14,548 bases of DNA from Thiohalobacter sp. (GTDB taxonomy: Bacteria > Pseudomonadota > Gammaproteobacteria > Thiohalobacterales > Thiohalobacteraceae), in contig JALVEM010000090.1 of assembly GCA_027030825.1 (NCBI GenBank), positions 1-14,548 on the forward strand, given 5' to 3'. The notes under the pieces are model-generated. The model ran no database searches. It was given only the letters and a program-made list of their open reading frames with translations, and had not been told where the DNA came from. Below are positions 7,808 through 13,342 of this stretch, in pieces. Each line of letters begins with the position of its first letter. Within the stretch, counting starts at the first letter, position 1. The translations under genes were made by a program, and so were the position numbers.

Positions 7808-8076
7808 TGCTCTGCCTCCTGTTCCACGATTTCATCGAGCTTCTCGTCATCTTCGTGCTGGTGGTAGACCAGCGACGCGGCCAGCACGCCGGGCACGGAC
7901 TCGATGCCGACCACCCGATCGGCCAGCTGCCGCTCGCCCTCGGCCTCCACGGTGACGACCAGCTTTCCTTCCTCGTTGGCCGCGTGCACCTCGACGCCTT
8001 CGAGCGCTTCGAGGCGCGCGCGGACCTGATCCAGTCTGTCCGGCCGTGCACGCACCACGATGCCGGATATGTTCAT
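7804..8076 (-). CDS. napD: NapA signal-peptide-binding chaperone NapD
   Basis: NapD is a small cytoplasmic protein that binds the Tat signal peptide of NapA and holds back export until the cofactor is in place. The 90-residue product begins MNISGIVVRA and has the ferredoxin-like fold pattern of the family, with the central VEVHAANEEGKLVVTVEA strand pair and an acidic C-terminal tail (HEDDEKLDEIVEQ). The frame is open far upstream but homology and the operon structure fix the start at 8076: its ATG overlaps the napF stop by four bases, and its own stop overlaps the napA ATG by four. Size and position between napF and napA support the call strongly. Confidence 0.93.
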   Translation of the reverse strand: MNISGIVVRARPDRLDQVRARLEALEGVEVHAANEEGKLVVTVEAEGERQLADRVVGIESVPGVLAASLVYHQHEDDEKLDEIVEQEAEQ

Positions 8077-8561
8077 GTCACACCTCCATTCCTGCGCATC
8101 TCGATGGCCTGCTCCGGACAGGGCGCCACGCAGGCACCGCAACCGGTACAGAGGGATGGATCGATCTCGATCCGCGCCACGCCGCCGGGCGCGGGGCGAA
8201 AGCGAAGGGCACGGGTCTCGCACTGATCGGCGCAGAGCCGACATTCCACACCGTGCAGGGAAAGGCAGTGGCTGCCGATGACGGCCCGCAGCGACCAGGG
8301 CGGCCCCGACTCGGGCGCGCGGAACACCCCTTCGCCGCAGGCACGGGCGCAATCGCCGCAGAAGGTGCATTCGCCCCGCCGGAAATCGACGACCGGCGTG
8401 CGCCGCCAGGGCACCAGGAGGGATTCCGGACAGGCATCGATACAGTCCCCGCAACCCGTGCAGCGCGCCAGAAACGCGGCCTCGTCCAGACTCCATGGGG
8501 GCCGCAGGCGTCCCGTACCTCCATCTTCCCGAACAGGCAAAGCCGCGCGCATGATCTTCAT
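8073..8561 (-). CDS. napF: Ferredoxin-type accessory protein NapF
   Basis: NapF is a cytoplasmic iron-sulfur protein that interacts with NapA before export; a role in maturation of its cluster is proposed for the family. The 162-residue product has no signal peptide and carries four cysteine groups: CTGCGDCIDAC (34-44), CTFCGDCARAC (65-75), an incomplete-looking set Cys99/Cys107/Cys110/Cys114 and CTGCGACVAPC (138-148). It is the first gene of the operon; napD overlaps its stop. The start at 8561 follows GAGGGG closely; a second in-frame ATG at 8552 is possible. An FNR-like box lies 52 bases upstream of the start. Confidence 0.92.
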   Translation of the reverse strand: MKIMRAALPVREDGGTGRLRPPWSLDEAAFLARCTGCGDCIDACPESLLVPWRRTPVVDFRRGECTFCGDCARACGEGVFRAPESGPPWSLRAVIGSHCLSLHGVECRLCADQCETRALRFRPAPGGVARIEIDPSLCTGCGACVAPCPEQAIEMRRNGGVT

Positions 8562-8612
8562 GCCCCTCGTGTCTCCTGCCCGATACCCTGATCGAATCGC
8601 GGAAAAATGGAC

Positions 8613-8626
8613 ATGATCTCGGTCAA
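8613..8626. promoter_or_regulatory. Putative FNR/ANR box upstream of napF
   Basis: ATGAT-CTCG-GTCAA matches eight of ten conserved positions of TTGAT-N4-ATCAA. Its centre is about 58 bases upstream of the napF start codon. No convincing -10 lies at the distance required for the standard -41.5 position; a weak TATCGG at 8585-8580 (minus strand) would put the box near -46.5. Anaerobic control of nap by FNR is established in E. coli, so the location is sensible. Confidence 0.45.
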
Positions 8627-8684
8627 AGCACCCCTGTCACCCCCTGACGAACCACCCACCATACCCATGCGAATCGAAAGAAAT

Positions 8685-8698
8685 ATGACGCAGATCAA
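8685..8698. promoter_or_regulatory. Second putative FNR/ANR box, on the pdxS side
   Basis: ATGAC-GCAG-ATCAA matches eight of ten conserved positions of the FNR consensus, with a perfect right half. It lies upstream of the pdxS -10 element; relative to the implied start near 8739 its centre is at about -47.5, which is six bases off the best class II position. It could serve pdxS, the divergent nap operon (as a distal site), or neither. Confidence 0.35.
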
Positions 8699-8726
8699 AC
8701 CGCGCGCAGGATTTGGAGCAGAGCGG

Positions 8727-8732
8727 TATACT
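8727..8732 (+). promoter_or_regulatory. Putative -10 element of the pdxST-ubiT promoter
   Basis: TATACT matches five of six bases of the sigma-70 -10 consensus and would start transcription near 8739, 32 bases before the pdxS start. The expected -35 region (8703-8710) is GC-rich and bears no resemblance to TTGACA, as in promoters that need an activator. Confidence 0.45.
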
Positions 8733-8770
8733 TGCATCCAATCCCGAGAATCGATTCATGGAGAGACGCG

Positions 8771-9676
8771 ATGGTTGAAGGCTTGCTCGCCCGCATCGAG
8801 GAGGAATCGCACCGTCTGAAGATCGGCCTGGCCGAGATGCTCAAGGGTGGCGTCATCATGGATGTGACCACCCCGGAACAGGCCCGCATCGCCGAGGCAG
8901 CCGGGGCCGCCGCCGTGATGGCGCTGGAGCGCATTCCGGCCGACATCCGCCGCGACGGCGGCGTGGCCCGCATGTCCAGCCCGGATCTCATCAAGGCCAT
9001 CCAGGACGCCGTGTCCATTCCGGTCATGGCCAAGTGCCGCATCGGCCACTTCGCCGAAGCCCAGGTGCTGGAGGCGCTGGAGATCGATTTCATCGACGAG
9101 AGCGAGGTGCTCACTCCCGCCGACGACCGCTACCACATCGACAAGTGGGCCTTCCGGGTGCCGTTCGTGTGCGGCGCCACCAACCTGGGCGAGGCCCTGC
9201 GCCGCATCGGCGAGGGTGCGGCCATGATCCGCACCAAGGGGGAGGCCGGCAGCGGCAACATCGTCGAGGCCGTGCGCCACCTGCGCCAGATCCTGGCCGA
9301 CATGAAGCGCCTGACCACGCTGGGCGAGGAAGAGCGCATGACCTTCGCCAAGGAACTGGGCGCGCCCTATGAGCTGGTCTGCCGGGTGGCCGAGGAAGGC
9401 CGTCTGCCGGTGCCCAACTTCTCCGCCGGCGGCGTCGCCACGCCGGCCGATGCGGCACTGGTGCGCCAGCTCGGCGCCGAGGCCGTGTTCGTCGGCTCCG
9501 GCATCTTCCGCTCCGAGGATCCGGAGGCCCGCGCCCGCGCCATCGTCACCGCCACCACCCACTACGACGACCCGCTGGCGGTGCTGGAAGCCAGCCGCGG
9601 CCTGAAGGAGGCCATGCGCGGCATCGAGATGACCGAGATCCCGCCGGAACAGCGTCTCGCGGAGCGCGGCTGGTGA
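8771..9676 (+). CDS. pdxS: Pyridoxal 5'-phosphate synthase, synthase subunit PdxS
   Basis: PdxS condenses ribose 5-phosphate, glyceraldehyde 3-phosphate and ammonia (from PdxT) into pyridoxal phosphate in one cytoplasmic complex, without DXP and without O2. The 301-residue product aligns along its length with Bacillus PdxS. Catalytic residues are visible: Asp31 in GGVIMDV, the imine lysine Lys88 in IPVMAKCRIGH, and Lys156 in IRTKGEAGSGNIVEAVRH; the C-terminal PEQRLAERGW is also typical. The ATG at 8771 has GGAGA six bases upstream and gives a normal N-terminus; an in-frame TTG at 8732 would overlap the promoter and add 13 unmatched residues. The route is uncommon in gammaproteobacteria, which usually use PdxA/PdxJ/PdxH. 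pdxT overlaps its end. Confidence 0.97.
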   Translation: MVEGLLARIEEESHRLKIGLAEMLKGGVIMDVTTPEQARIAEAAGAAAVMALERIPADIRRDGGVARMSSPDLIKAIQDAVSIPVMAKCRIGHFAEAQVLEALEIDFIDESEVLTPADDRYHIDKWAFRVPFVCGATNLGEALRRIGEGAAMIRTKGEAGSGNIVEAVRHLRQILADMKRLTTLGEEERMTFAKELGAPYELVCRVAEEGRLPVPNFSAGGVATPADAALVRQLGAEAVFVGSGIFRSEDPEARARAIVTATTHYDDPLAVLEASRGLKEAMRGIEMTEIPPEQRLAERGW

Positions 9677-10257
9677 GGATCGGCATCCTGGCCCTGCAGG
9701 GCGACGTCGAAGCCCATGCCGGGACACTGGCCCGGCTGGGCCTCGAAGCCGTGCCGGTGCGCCGGGGCGACGAGCTGGAAGAAGTCGCTGCACTGGTCAT
9801 TCCCGGCGGCGAGTCCACAACCATGTCGCGCCTGATCGAGCGCCAGGGGCTACATGCGCCGCTGCGGGAATTCGCCGCCGACCATCCGGTGATGGGCACC
9901 TGCGCGGGACTCGTGCTGATGGCGCGCGACCCCGATGACGCCCGCGTCACCCCGCTCGGCCTGCTCGACATCCGCGTCAGCCGCAACGCCTACGGGCGCC
10001 AGATTCACAGCTTCACCGCCACCCTGGATGGCGAGGCCACCGGCCCGGTCAAGGCCGTCTTCATCCGGGCGCCCAGGGTCGAGGCCACAGGCCCGGGCGT
10101 GGAGACCCTGCTCGAACACGAGGGCTCGCCCGTCCTGGTGGCCGAAGGCCCGCATTTCGGCTGCGCCTTCCATCCCGAACTCGCCGGCGACCCGCGCATC
10201 CATGCCCTCTGGCTGCGCCGTGCCGGCCTGCTGGAAGATCAGGAACGGGTCGCATGA
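9673..10257 (+). CDS. pdxT: Pyridoxal 5'-phosphate synthase, glutaminase subunit PdxT
   Basis: PdxT hydrolyses glutamine and channels ammonia to PdxS. The 194-residue product is a class I glutamine amidotransferase of normal length: IGILALQGDVEAH at the start, the oxyanion strand PGGESTTMSRL (44-54), the nucleophile Cys77 in GTCAGL, and the partners His167 and Glu169 in FHPEL. RNAYGRQIHSF and FIRAP are PdxT signatures. The start codon is GTG at 9673, which overlaps the pdxS TGA by four bases (GTGA), giving translational coupling that suits a fixed subunit ratio. Its own stop overlaps the ubiT start by four bases. Confidence 0.96.
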   Translation: MRIGILALQGDVEAHAGTLARLGLEAVPVRRGDELEEVAALVIPGGESTTMSRLIERQGLHAPLREFAADHPVMGTCAGLVLMARDPDDARVTPLGLLDIRVSRNAYGRQIHSFTATLDGEATGPVKAVFIRAPRVEATGPGVETLLEHEGSPVLVAEGPHFGCAFHPELAGDPRIHALWLRRAGLLEDQERVA

Positions 10258-10724
10258 TGTCTCGCACCTTTCCCCGGCCGCCCCTTTCGCTCGACCGGCT
10301 CCCGCCGCGCCTGATCGGCCGCCTCCCACACCCCCTGCTGGAACGGGGGCTGTGCATCACGCTCGACCGGCTGTTCGAATCGGCCCGCGCCTCGGGCGAA
10401 CTGGACTTCATCGAAGGCCGGCGCCTGGAGATCGAAGTGACGGACGCGGGCGTGCGCCTGCATCTGCGCTTTGCCGGGCACCGCTTCTCGCCCGCCAATC
10501 CGCTCGATGCGCCGGACATCCGCATCCGTGGCCGGCTCGACGCCTTCCTCGATCTCGCCAGCGGTCGCGAGGATGCCGATGCGCTCTTTTTCAACCGCCG
10601 CCTCCACATCCAGGGCGATGCCGAGACCATCATGCACACCAAGCACTTCCTCGATGCCTTCGAGCCTCCCCGGTGGCTGCAGCGGCTGCTGGAAGCGGGA
10701 AACCACGGGACGCTGGAAGAATAG
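10254..10724 (+). CDS. ubiT: SCP2-domain ubiquinone accessory protein UbiT
   Basis: UbiT (YhbT) is a lipid-binding SCP2-domain protein needed, with UbiU and UbiV, for O2-independent ubiquinone synthesis; it is thought to hold the greasy intermediates, as UbiJ does in the aerobic pathway. The 156-residue product has the SCP2 domain at about 30-135, including the block FNRRLHIQGDAETIMHTKHFLDAFE that resembles the E. coli protein. Start at 10254 (ATGATG; the second ATG at 10257 is equally possible), overlapping the pdxT stop by four bases, so it is translated from the pdxST message. UbiU and UbiV are encoded convergently 0.7 kb away, which strengthens the assignment over a generic SCP2 protein. 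The stop codon TAG lies inside the first bases of a CCACGGAA-type repeat. Confidence 0.88.
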   Translation: MMSRTFPRPPLSLDRLPPRLIGRLPHPLLERGLCITLDRLFESARASGELDFIEGRRLEIEVTDAGVRLHLRFAGHRFSPANPLDAPDIRIRGRLDAFLDLASGREDADALFFNRRLHIQGDAETIMHTKHFLDAFEPPRWLQRLLEAGNHGTLEE

Positions 10725-10752
10725 CCACGGAATCCACGGAAAACACGGAAAG
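10720..10752. repeat. CCACGGAA-type repeat abutting the ubiT stop
   Basis: From the ubiT stop codon the sequence reads AATAGCCACGGAATCCACGG followed by AAAACACGGAAAG: three CACGGAA cores, two of them ten or so bases apart. The same family occurs at 10945-10975 and, on the other strand, at 151-181 beside the speD stop. Confidence 0.7.
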
Positions 10753-10768
10753 TATAGCCCGTTCCATC

Positions 10769-10904
10769 GTCATTCCGGCCAAGCGAACCGGCGCCAGCCG
10801 GGAAGCGCGAGCCGGAATCCAGTAACCAGGTTGATCCCGGCCGCCGTGGCCTGTCCTTTGTTCCTGGATCCCGGATAGCCCGCTTCGCGGCCTTCCGGGA
10901 TGAC
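10769..10904. repeat. Palindromic intergenic element, copy A
   Basis: Left end GTCATTCCGG and right end CCGGGATGAC are near-perfect inverted copies. Inside, GCCGGAATCCAG (left) faces CCTGGATCCCGG (right), so each half folds as its own hairpin with a variable core, and the halves also pair with each other. Same plan as 11049-11164 with a different core and middle. No transposase is present; it resembles small palindromic (REP/MITE-like) intergenic repeats. Confidence 0.7.
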
Positions 10905-10917
10905 CAAAATGAGCGTT

Positions 10918-10935
10918 TCATTCCGACCGGGATGA
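10918..10935. repeat. Short hairpin, possible remnant of the palindromic element
   Basis: TCATTCC, GACC, GGGATGA: a seven-base stem with one G-T pair, made of the same end sequences as the neighbouring 136-base element but without its middle. Probably a minimal or deleted copy. Confidence 0.5.
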
Positions 10936-10944
10936 CATAATGCA

Positions 10945-11023
10945 AATAACCACGGAATCCACCGAATCCACGGAATGGACGGATGAGTACTTTCCGTGTT
11001 TTCCGTGTGTTTCCGTGGCCATA
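10945..11023. repeat. CCACGGAA inverted repeat element
   Basis: 10945-10975 contains the cores CCACGGAATCCACCGAATCC and ACGGAA, and 10991-11023 contains TTTCCGTG three times followed by GCCATA-like sequence, so the two sides can pair. The left side agrees with the reverse complement of 151-181 at 29 of 31 positions. Confidence 0.7.
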
Positions 11024-11048
11024 CTTCCGACAGTGATTCATTCTTCCT

Positions 11049-11164
11049 GTCATTCCGGGCGAGCGGAGCGAGACCCGGAATCCAGAAACCACGCCGATCC
11101 TTGCCACCGTGGCTGCAATTCATTCCTGGATTCCGGATCAGTGCTTCGCACTGTCCGGAATGAC
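11049..11164. repeat. Palindromic intergenic element, copy B
   Basis: Ends GTCATTCCGG (11049-11058) and CCGGAATGAC (11155-11164) are perfect inverted copies. The left half closes as CCGGG...CCCGGAATCCAG around GCGAGCGGAGCGAGA, the right half as CCTGGATTCCGG...GTCCGGAATGAC around a perfect CAGTGC-TTC-GCACTG hairpin. The left core recurs at 1-30 on the opposite strand. About 116 bases, against 136 for copy A. Confidence 0.75.
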
Positions 11165-11169
11165 TGAAG

Positions 11170-11430
11170 GAGTGGAGCCCGGATGGCCCACTGCGCGGGA
11201 GCAGCTACCGTGGGCGCGGCCGCAGCGAGAATCAAAACCAGGTACGAGCTGCGGCTGCCGCGGGCGCGGCCGACTCGGCGATGCCGAGCATCGCAGGGCC
11301 GCCGGCGATCGAGCGAGGGCTGTCCGAGCCGCAGGCGAGTTCCCGAGCGCGCCGGCGGACCGAGAAGCGCAGGTCACCCGCAGGGCGAGCCGCCGGAGGC
11401 AGTGTCCGGGGCAGCCGCAGCGAGTGTCAT
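11170..11430. repeat. GC-rich intergenic tract, possible repeat family
   Basis: The tract contains two related GGGCGCGGCCG segments (near 11214 and 11260) and, from about 11276, a run including CGAGCATCGCAGGGCCG, GAGCGAGGGCTGTCCGAGCC and GAAGCGCAGGTCACCCGCAG. I recall very similar strings between genes of other GC-rich gammaproteobacteria, where they generate spurious proteins, but I cannot check this here. No domain-bearing frame is visible. Confidence 0.45.
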
Positions 11431-11433
11431 AAG

Positions 11434-12333
11434 CTAGAAACCCGAAGGAATCGCCTGCATCTCGAAGCCGGCCCGGCCGTGCCAGTAGCCGTTGCACAGT
11501 CCCACGGGGTGCAGCCGCTCCAGTCGCCGCCAGGCCGCGTCCGGTTCCAGCCGGCCACTGCGCACGGCATCGAACAATTCGACCACCTCACCGGTGACCC
11601 GAGGCATGGGGCTGATGCGGGCGACGTCCACGCCGATGGCGGGCAGTGCCGGCAGCTCGGCGAGCAGGGAATGGACCTGCGCGGACTGGGTCTGGATGCC
11701 ATTCAGCGCCAGAAAGGGCTGGCCTTCCTGGGTCTTCATCAACAGCCCCTCCGGATGATCCAGGCACTGAAAGCCGCAGTCGTCCTTGGGACGGCCATTG
11801 ACGCGGGCCGTGAAGCAGCGCGCCGACCAGGCCAGCGGCAGACGGCCATGGGCGAACACCTCGGTATCGACCCCCTCGACCGCGCTGGCGAGCGACTCCG
11901 CCTCGGCCCTGCCCAGCTCGACCGGCAGCACCCAGCGTCGCATCCCGAATCCGGCCAGCCGCGCCAGTGCCGGGCGATTGTAGAGATTGACCGAGGGTCC
12001 CGCCACGAAATCGCGCCCGCGACACAGGTGAACCGCGCCCATGTCGTTGGCCTCCACCGGATAGGGGGATTCCCTGCAGATCCTTTCCATGACGCCCACC
12101 TCGGACCCCGACTCCAGCAGCGCCATGGTGGAAATCACCACTTCCTTGCCGGCCCGGGCCAGGTCCTCCGCGATCGAGAACCAGTCGTCGAGCCGCAGCT
12201 GGCGCCTGCGCGAACAGACGGTCTCGCCCAGATACACGATGTCGACGGGCCAGTCCGCGGCCTGGGCATAGAAATCGAATACCGAGTCACGGGGCCAGAA
12301 ATAGAGCAGGGGTCCCAGCGAGAGTCGGAGCAT
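11434..12333 (-). CDS. ubiV: O2-independent ubiquinone hydroxylation protein UbiV
   Basis: UbiV (YhbV) forms a complex with UbiU that carries out ring hydroxylations of ubiquinone synthesis without O2, with prephenate reported as the oxygen donor in E. coli. It belongs to the U32 peptidase-like family. The 299-residue product has the four cluster cysteines expected: Cys40, Cys173, Cys186 and Cys190, with the same 13- and 4-residue spacings as E. coli Cys180/193/197. The frame is open well upstream inside ubiU; the start at 12333 is chosen because GAGGAAG lies six bases before it and homology begins there. The gap to the ubiU stop is 11 bases. Third gene of the yhcC-ubiU-ubiV operon. Confidence 0.93.
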   Translation of the reverse strand: MLRLSLGPLLYFWPRDSVFDFYAQAADWPVDIVYLGETVCSRRRQLRLDDWFSIAEDLARAGKEVVISTMALLESGSEVGVMERICRESPYPVEANDMGAVHLCRGRDFVAGPSVNLYNRPALARLAGFGMRRWVLPVELGRAEAESLASAVEGVDTEVFAHGRLPLAWSARCFTARVNGRPKDDCGFQCLDHPEGLLMKTQEGQPFLALNGIQTQSAQVHSLLAELPALPAIGVDVARISPMPRVTGEVVELFDAVRSGRLEPDAAWRRLERLHPVGLCNGYWHGRAGFEMQAIPSGF

Positions 12334-12344
12334 CGATGGCTTCC

Positions 12345-13340
12345 TCACTGCCAGGGGCGATGGTAGGCGCCCAGCGTGGTCTGCGCCCCTTCCGAGAGCC
12401 GGCTGAGCGCCGCATCCCACGCCCCTTCGACGCGAAAGCCCTCGGGGTCGCGCCGCACGGCATCGATGGCCTGGCGCCAGACCCCCGCCACCTTGCGGAT
12501 GTAGGCCGGAGATCGCTGCCGACCCTCGATCTTGATGGCGCGCACACCGGCGGCGGCGAGTTCCGGCAGCAGACTCAGGGTGTTGAGGCTGACCGGCTCC
12601 TCGATGGCATGGCCGACGCGCCCCCCCACCTCGAAACGCCCCTTGCACAGCGTGGGATAGCCGGCCTTGTCGCCCGCCTCGTAACGATCGATGAGGATGC
12701 CGTTCAGACGCGTCTCCAGCCCCCTGGCGCTCTCGCACCAGGTCACGTGGGAGGCCGGGGAGCAGGCCCCGAAGGTGTTCGGCGACTTGCCGGTGGCATA
12801 GGAGGAGAGAAAGCAGCGCCCCTCGGCCATGACGCACAGACTGCCGAAACCGAACACCTCGAGATCGACCGGACTGCGCTCGGCCAGGCGCGCCACCTGA
12901 CGCATCGAAAGCACGCGCGGCAGCACGGCACGCCGGATGCCGAATTCCTCGTGATAGAAGCGCAGGGCGTGCTCGTTGGTGGCCGAGGCCTGCACCGAGA
13001 GATGCAGACGCAACGCCGGCCAGGTACGGGCCGCATAGCCGAGCACGGCGAGATCGGCAGCGATGATCGCATCGACCCCCAGCTCCATGGCCGTATCCAC
13101 CGCCGCCTCCCAGCGGGGCAGGCCGGCATCCCGGGGATAGGTGTTCAGTGCGAGATAGATGCGGCGCCCCCGGGCATGCGCCTCGCGGACGCCCTGGCGC
13201 AGACCGGCCTCGTCGAAATTGAGCCCGGCGAAATGGCGGGCATTGGTTTCGTCGCGAAAGCCCACGTAGACGGCGTCGGCGCCACTGTCGAGGGCCGCAC
13301 GCAGGGCCGGCAGGCTGCCGGCGGGACAGACGAGTTCCAT
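12345..13340 (-). CDS. ubiU: O2-independent ubiquinone hydroxylation protein UbiU
   Basis: UbiU (YhbU) is the partner of UbiV in O2-independent ubiquinone synthesis and is a U32 peptidase-family protein with a 4Fe-4S cluster. The 331-residue product has exactly the length I know for E. coli UbiU, and its cluster cysteines fall at the same numbers: Cys169 and Cys176 (GSLCVMAEGRC), Cys193 (FGACSP) and Cys232 (YPTLCKGRF). The N-terminus MELVCPAGSLPALRAAL is family-typical. Start 13340 has AAGGAG six bases upstream; longer in-frame starts would run into the preceding gene. Only two bases separate it from the stop of the radical SAM gene. Confidence 0.95.
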   Translation of the reverse strand: MELVCPAGSLPALRAALDSGADAVYVGFRDETNARHFAGLNFDEAGLRQGVREAHARGRRIYLALNTYPRDAGLPRWEAAVDTAMELGVDAIIAADLAVLGYAARTWPALRLHLSVQASATNEHALRFYHEEFGIRRAVLPRVLSMRQVARLAERSPVDLEVFGFGSLCVMAEGRCFLSSYATGKSPNTFGACSPASHVTWCESARGLETRLNGILIDRYEAGDKAGYPTLCKGRFEVGGRVGHAIEEPVSLNTLSLLPELAAAGVRAIKIEGRQRSPAYIRKVAGVWRQAIDAVRRDPEGFRVEGAWDAALSRLSEGAQTTLGAYHRPWQ

Positions 13341-13342
13341 GC

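Larger units (their letters stand above)
10725..11433. other. 709-base gene-free spacer made mostly of repeats
   Basis: No convincing gene is present between the convergent ubiT and ubiV stops. From left to right it holds a CCACGGAA-type repeat, a 136-base palindromic element (10769-10904), a small hairpin (10918-10935), a CCACGGAA inverted repeat (10945-11023), a second palindromic element (11049-11164), and a GC-rich tract (about 11170-11430) that looks like a third repeat type. Open frames here translate to Arg/Ser/Pro-rich sequence with no domain and are taken as spurious. Confidence 0.75.

Noticed and set aside
5237..7867. An 876-codon open frame on the plus strand across napA
   Set aside because: It is exactly antisense to napA, has no recognisable domain, and is explained by the third-position GC bias of napA codons.
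8662..8668. TACCCAT, a match to the NarL/NarP heptamer, in the nap/pdxS region
   Set aside because: It has no inverted partner at the two-base spacing used by NarP, and a single such heptamer is expected by chance fairly often.
8756..9793. A 345-codon minus-strand open frame across pdxS
   Set aside because: Antisense shadow of pdxS, with no domain and no ribosome site of note.
10720..11023. CCACGGAA repeats as a CRISPR array
   Set aside because: Units are 8-13 bases with irregular or no spacers, in both orientations, and no cas gene is present.
10769..11164. The pair of palindromic elements as ends of an insertion sequence
   Set aside because: There is no transposase frame between them, and each copy is complete in itself with its own inverted ends.
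10061..11497. Open frames in the 10.7-11.4 kb spacer, on both strands
   Set aside because: They run through palindromic repeats and neighbouring genes and give Arg/Ser/Pro-rich sequence without domains.
12334..12837. An N-terminal extension of ubiV into ubiU
   Set aside because: The extra residues are an out-of-frame reading of ubiU; a good ribosome site and family homology place the start at 12333.
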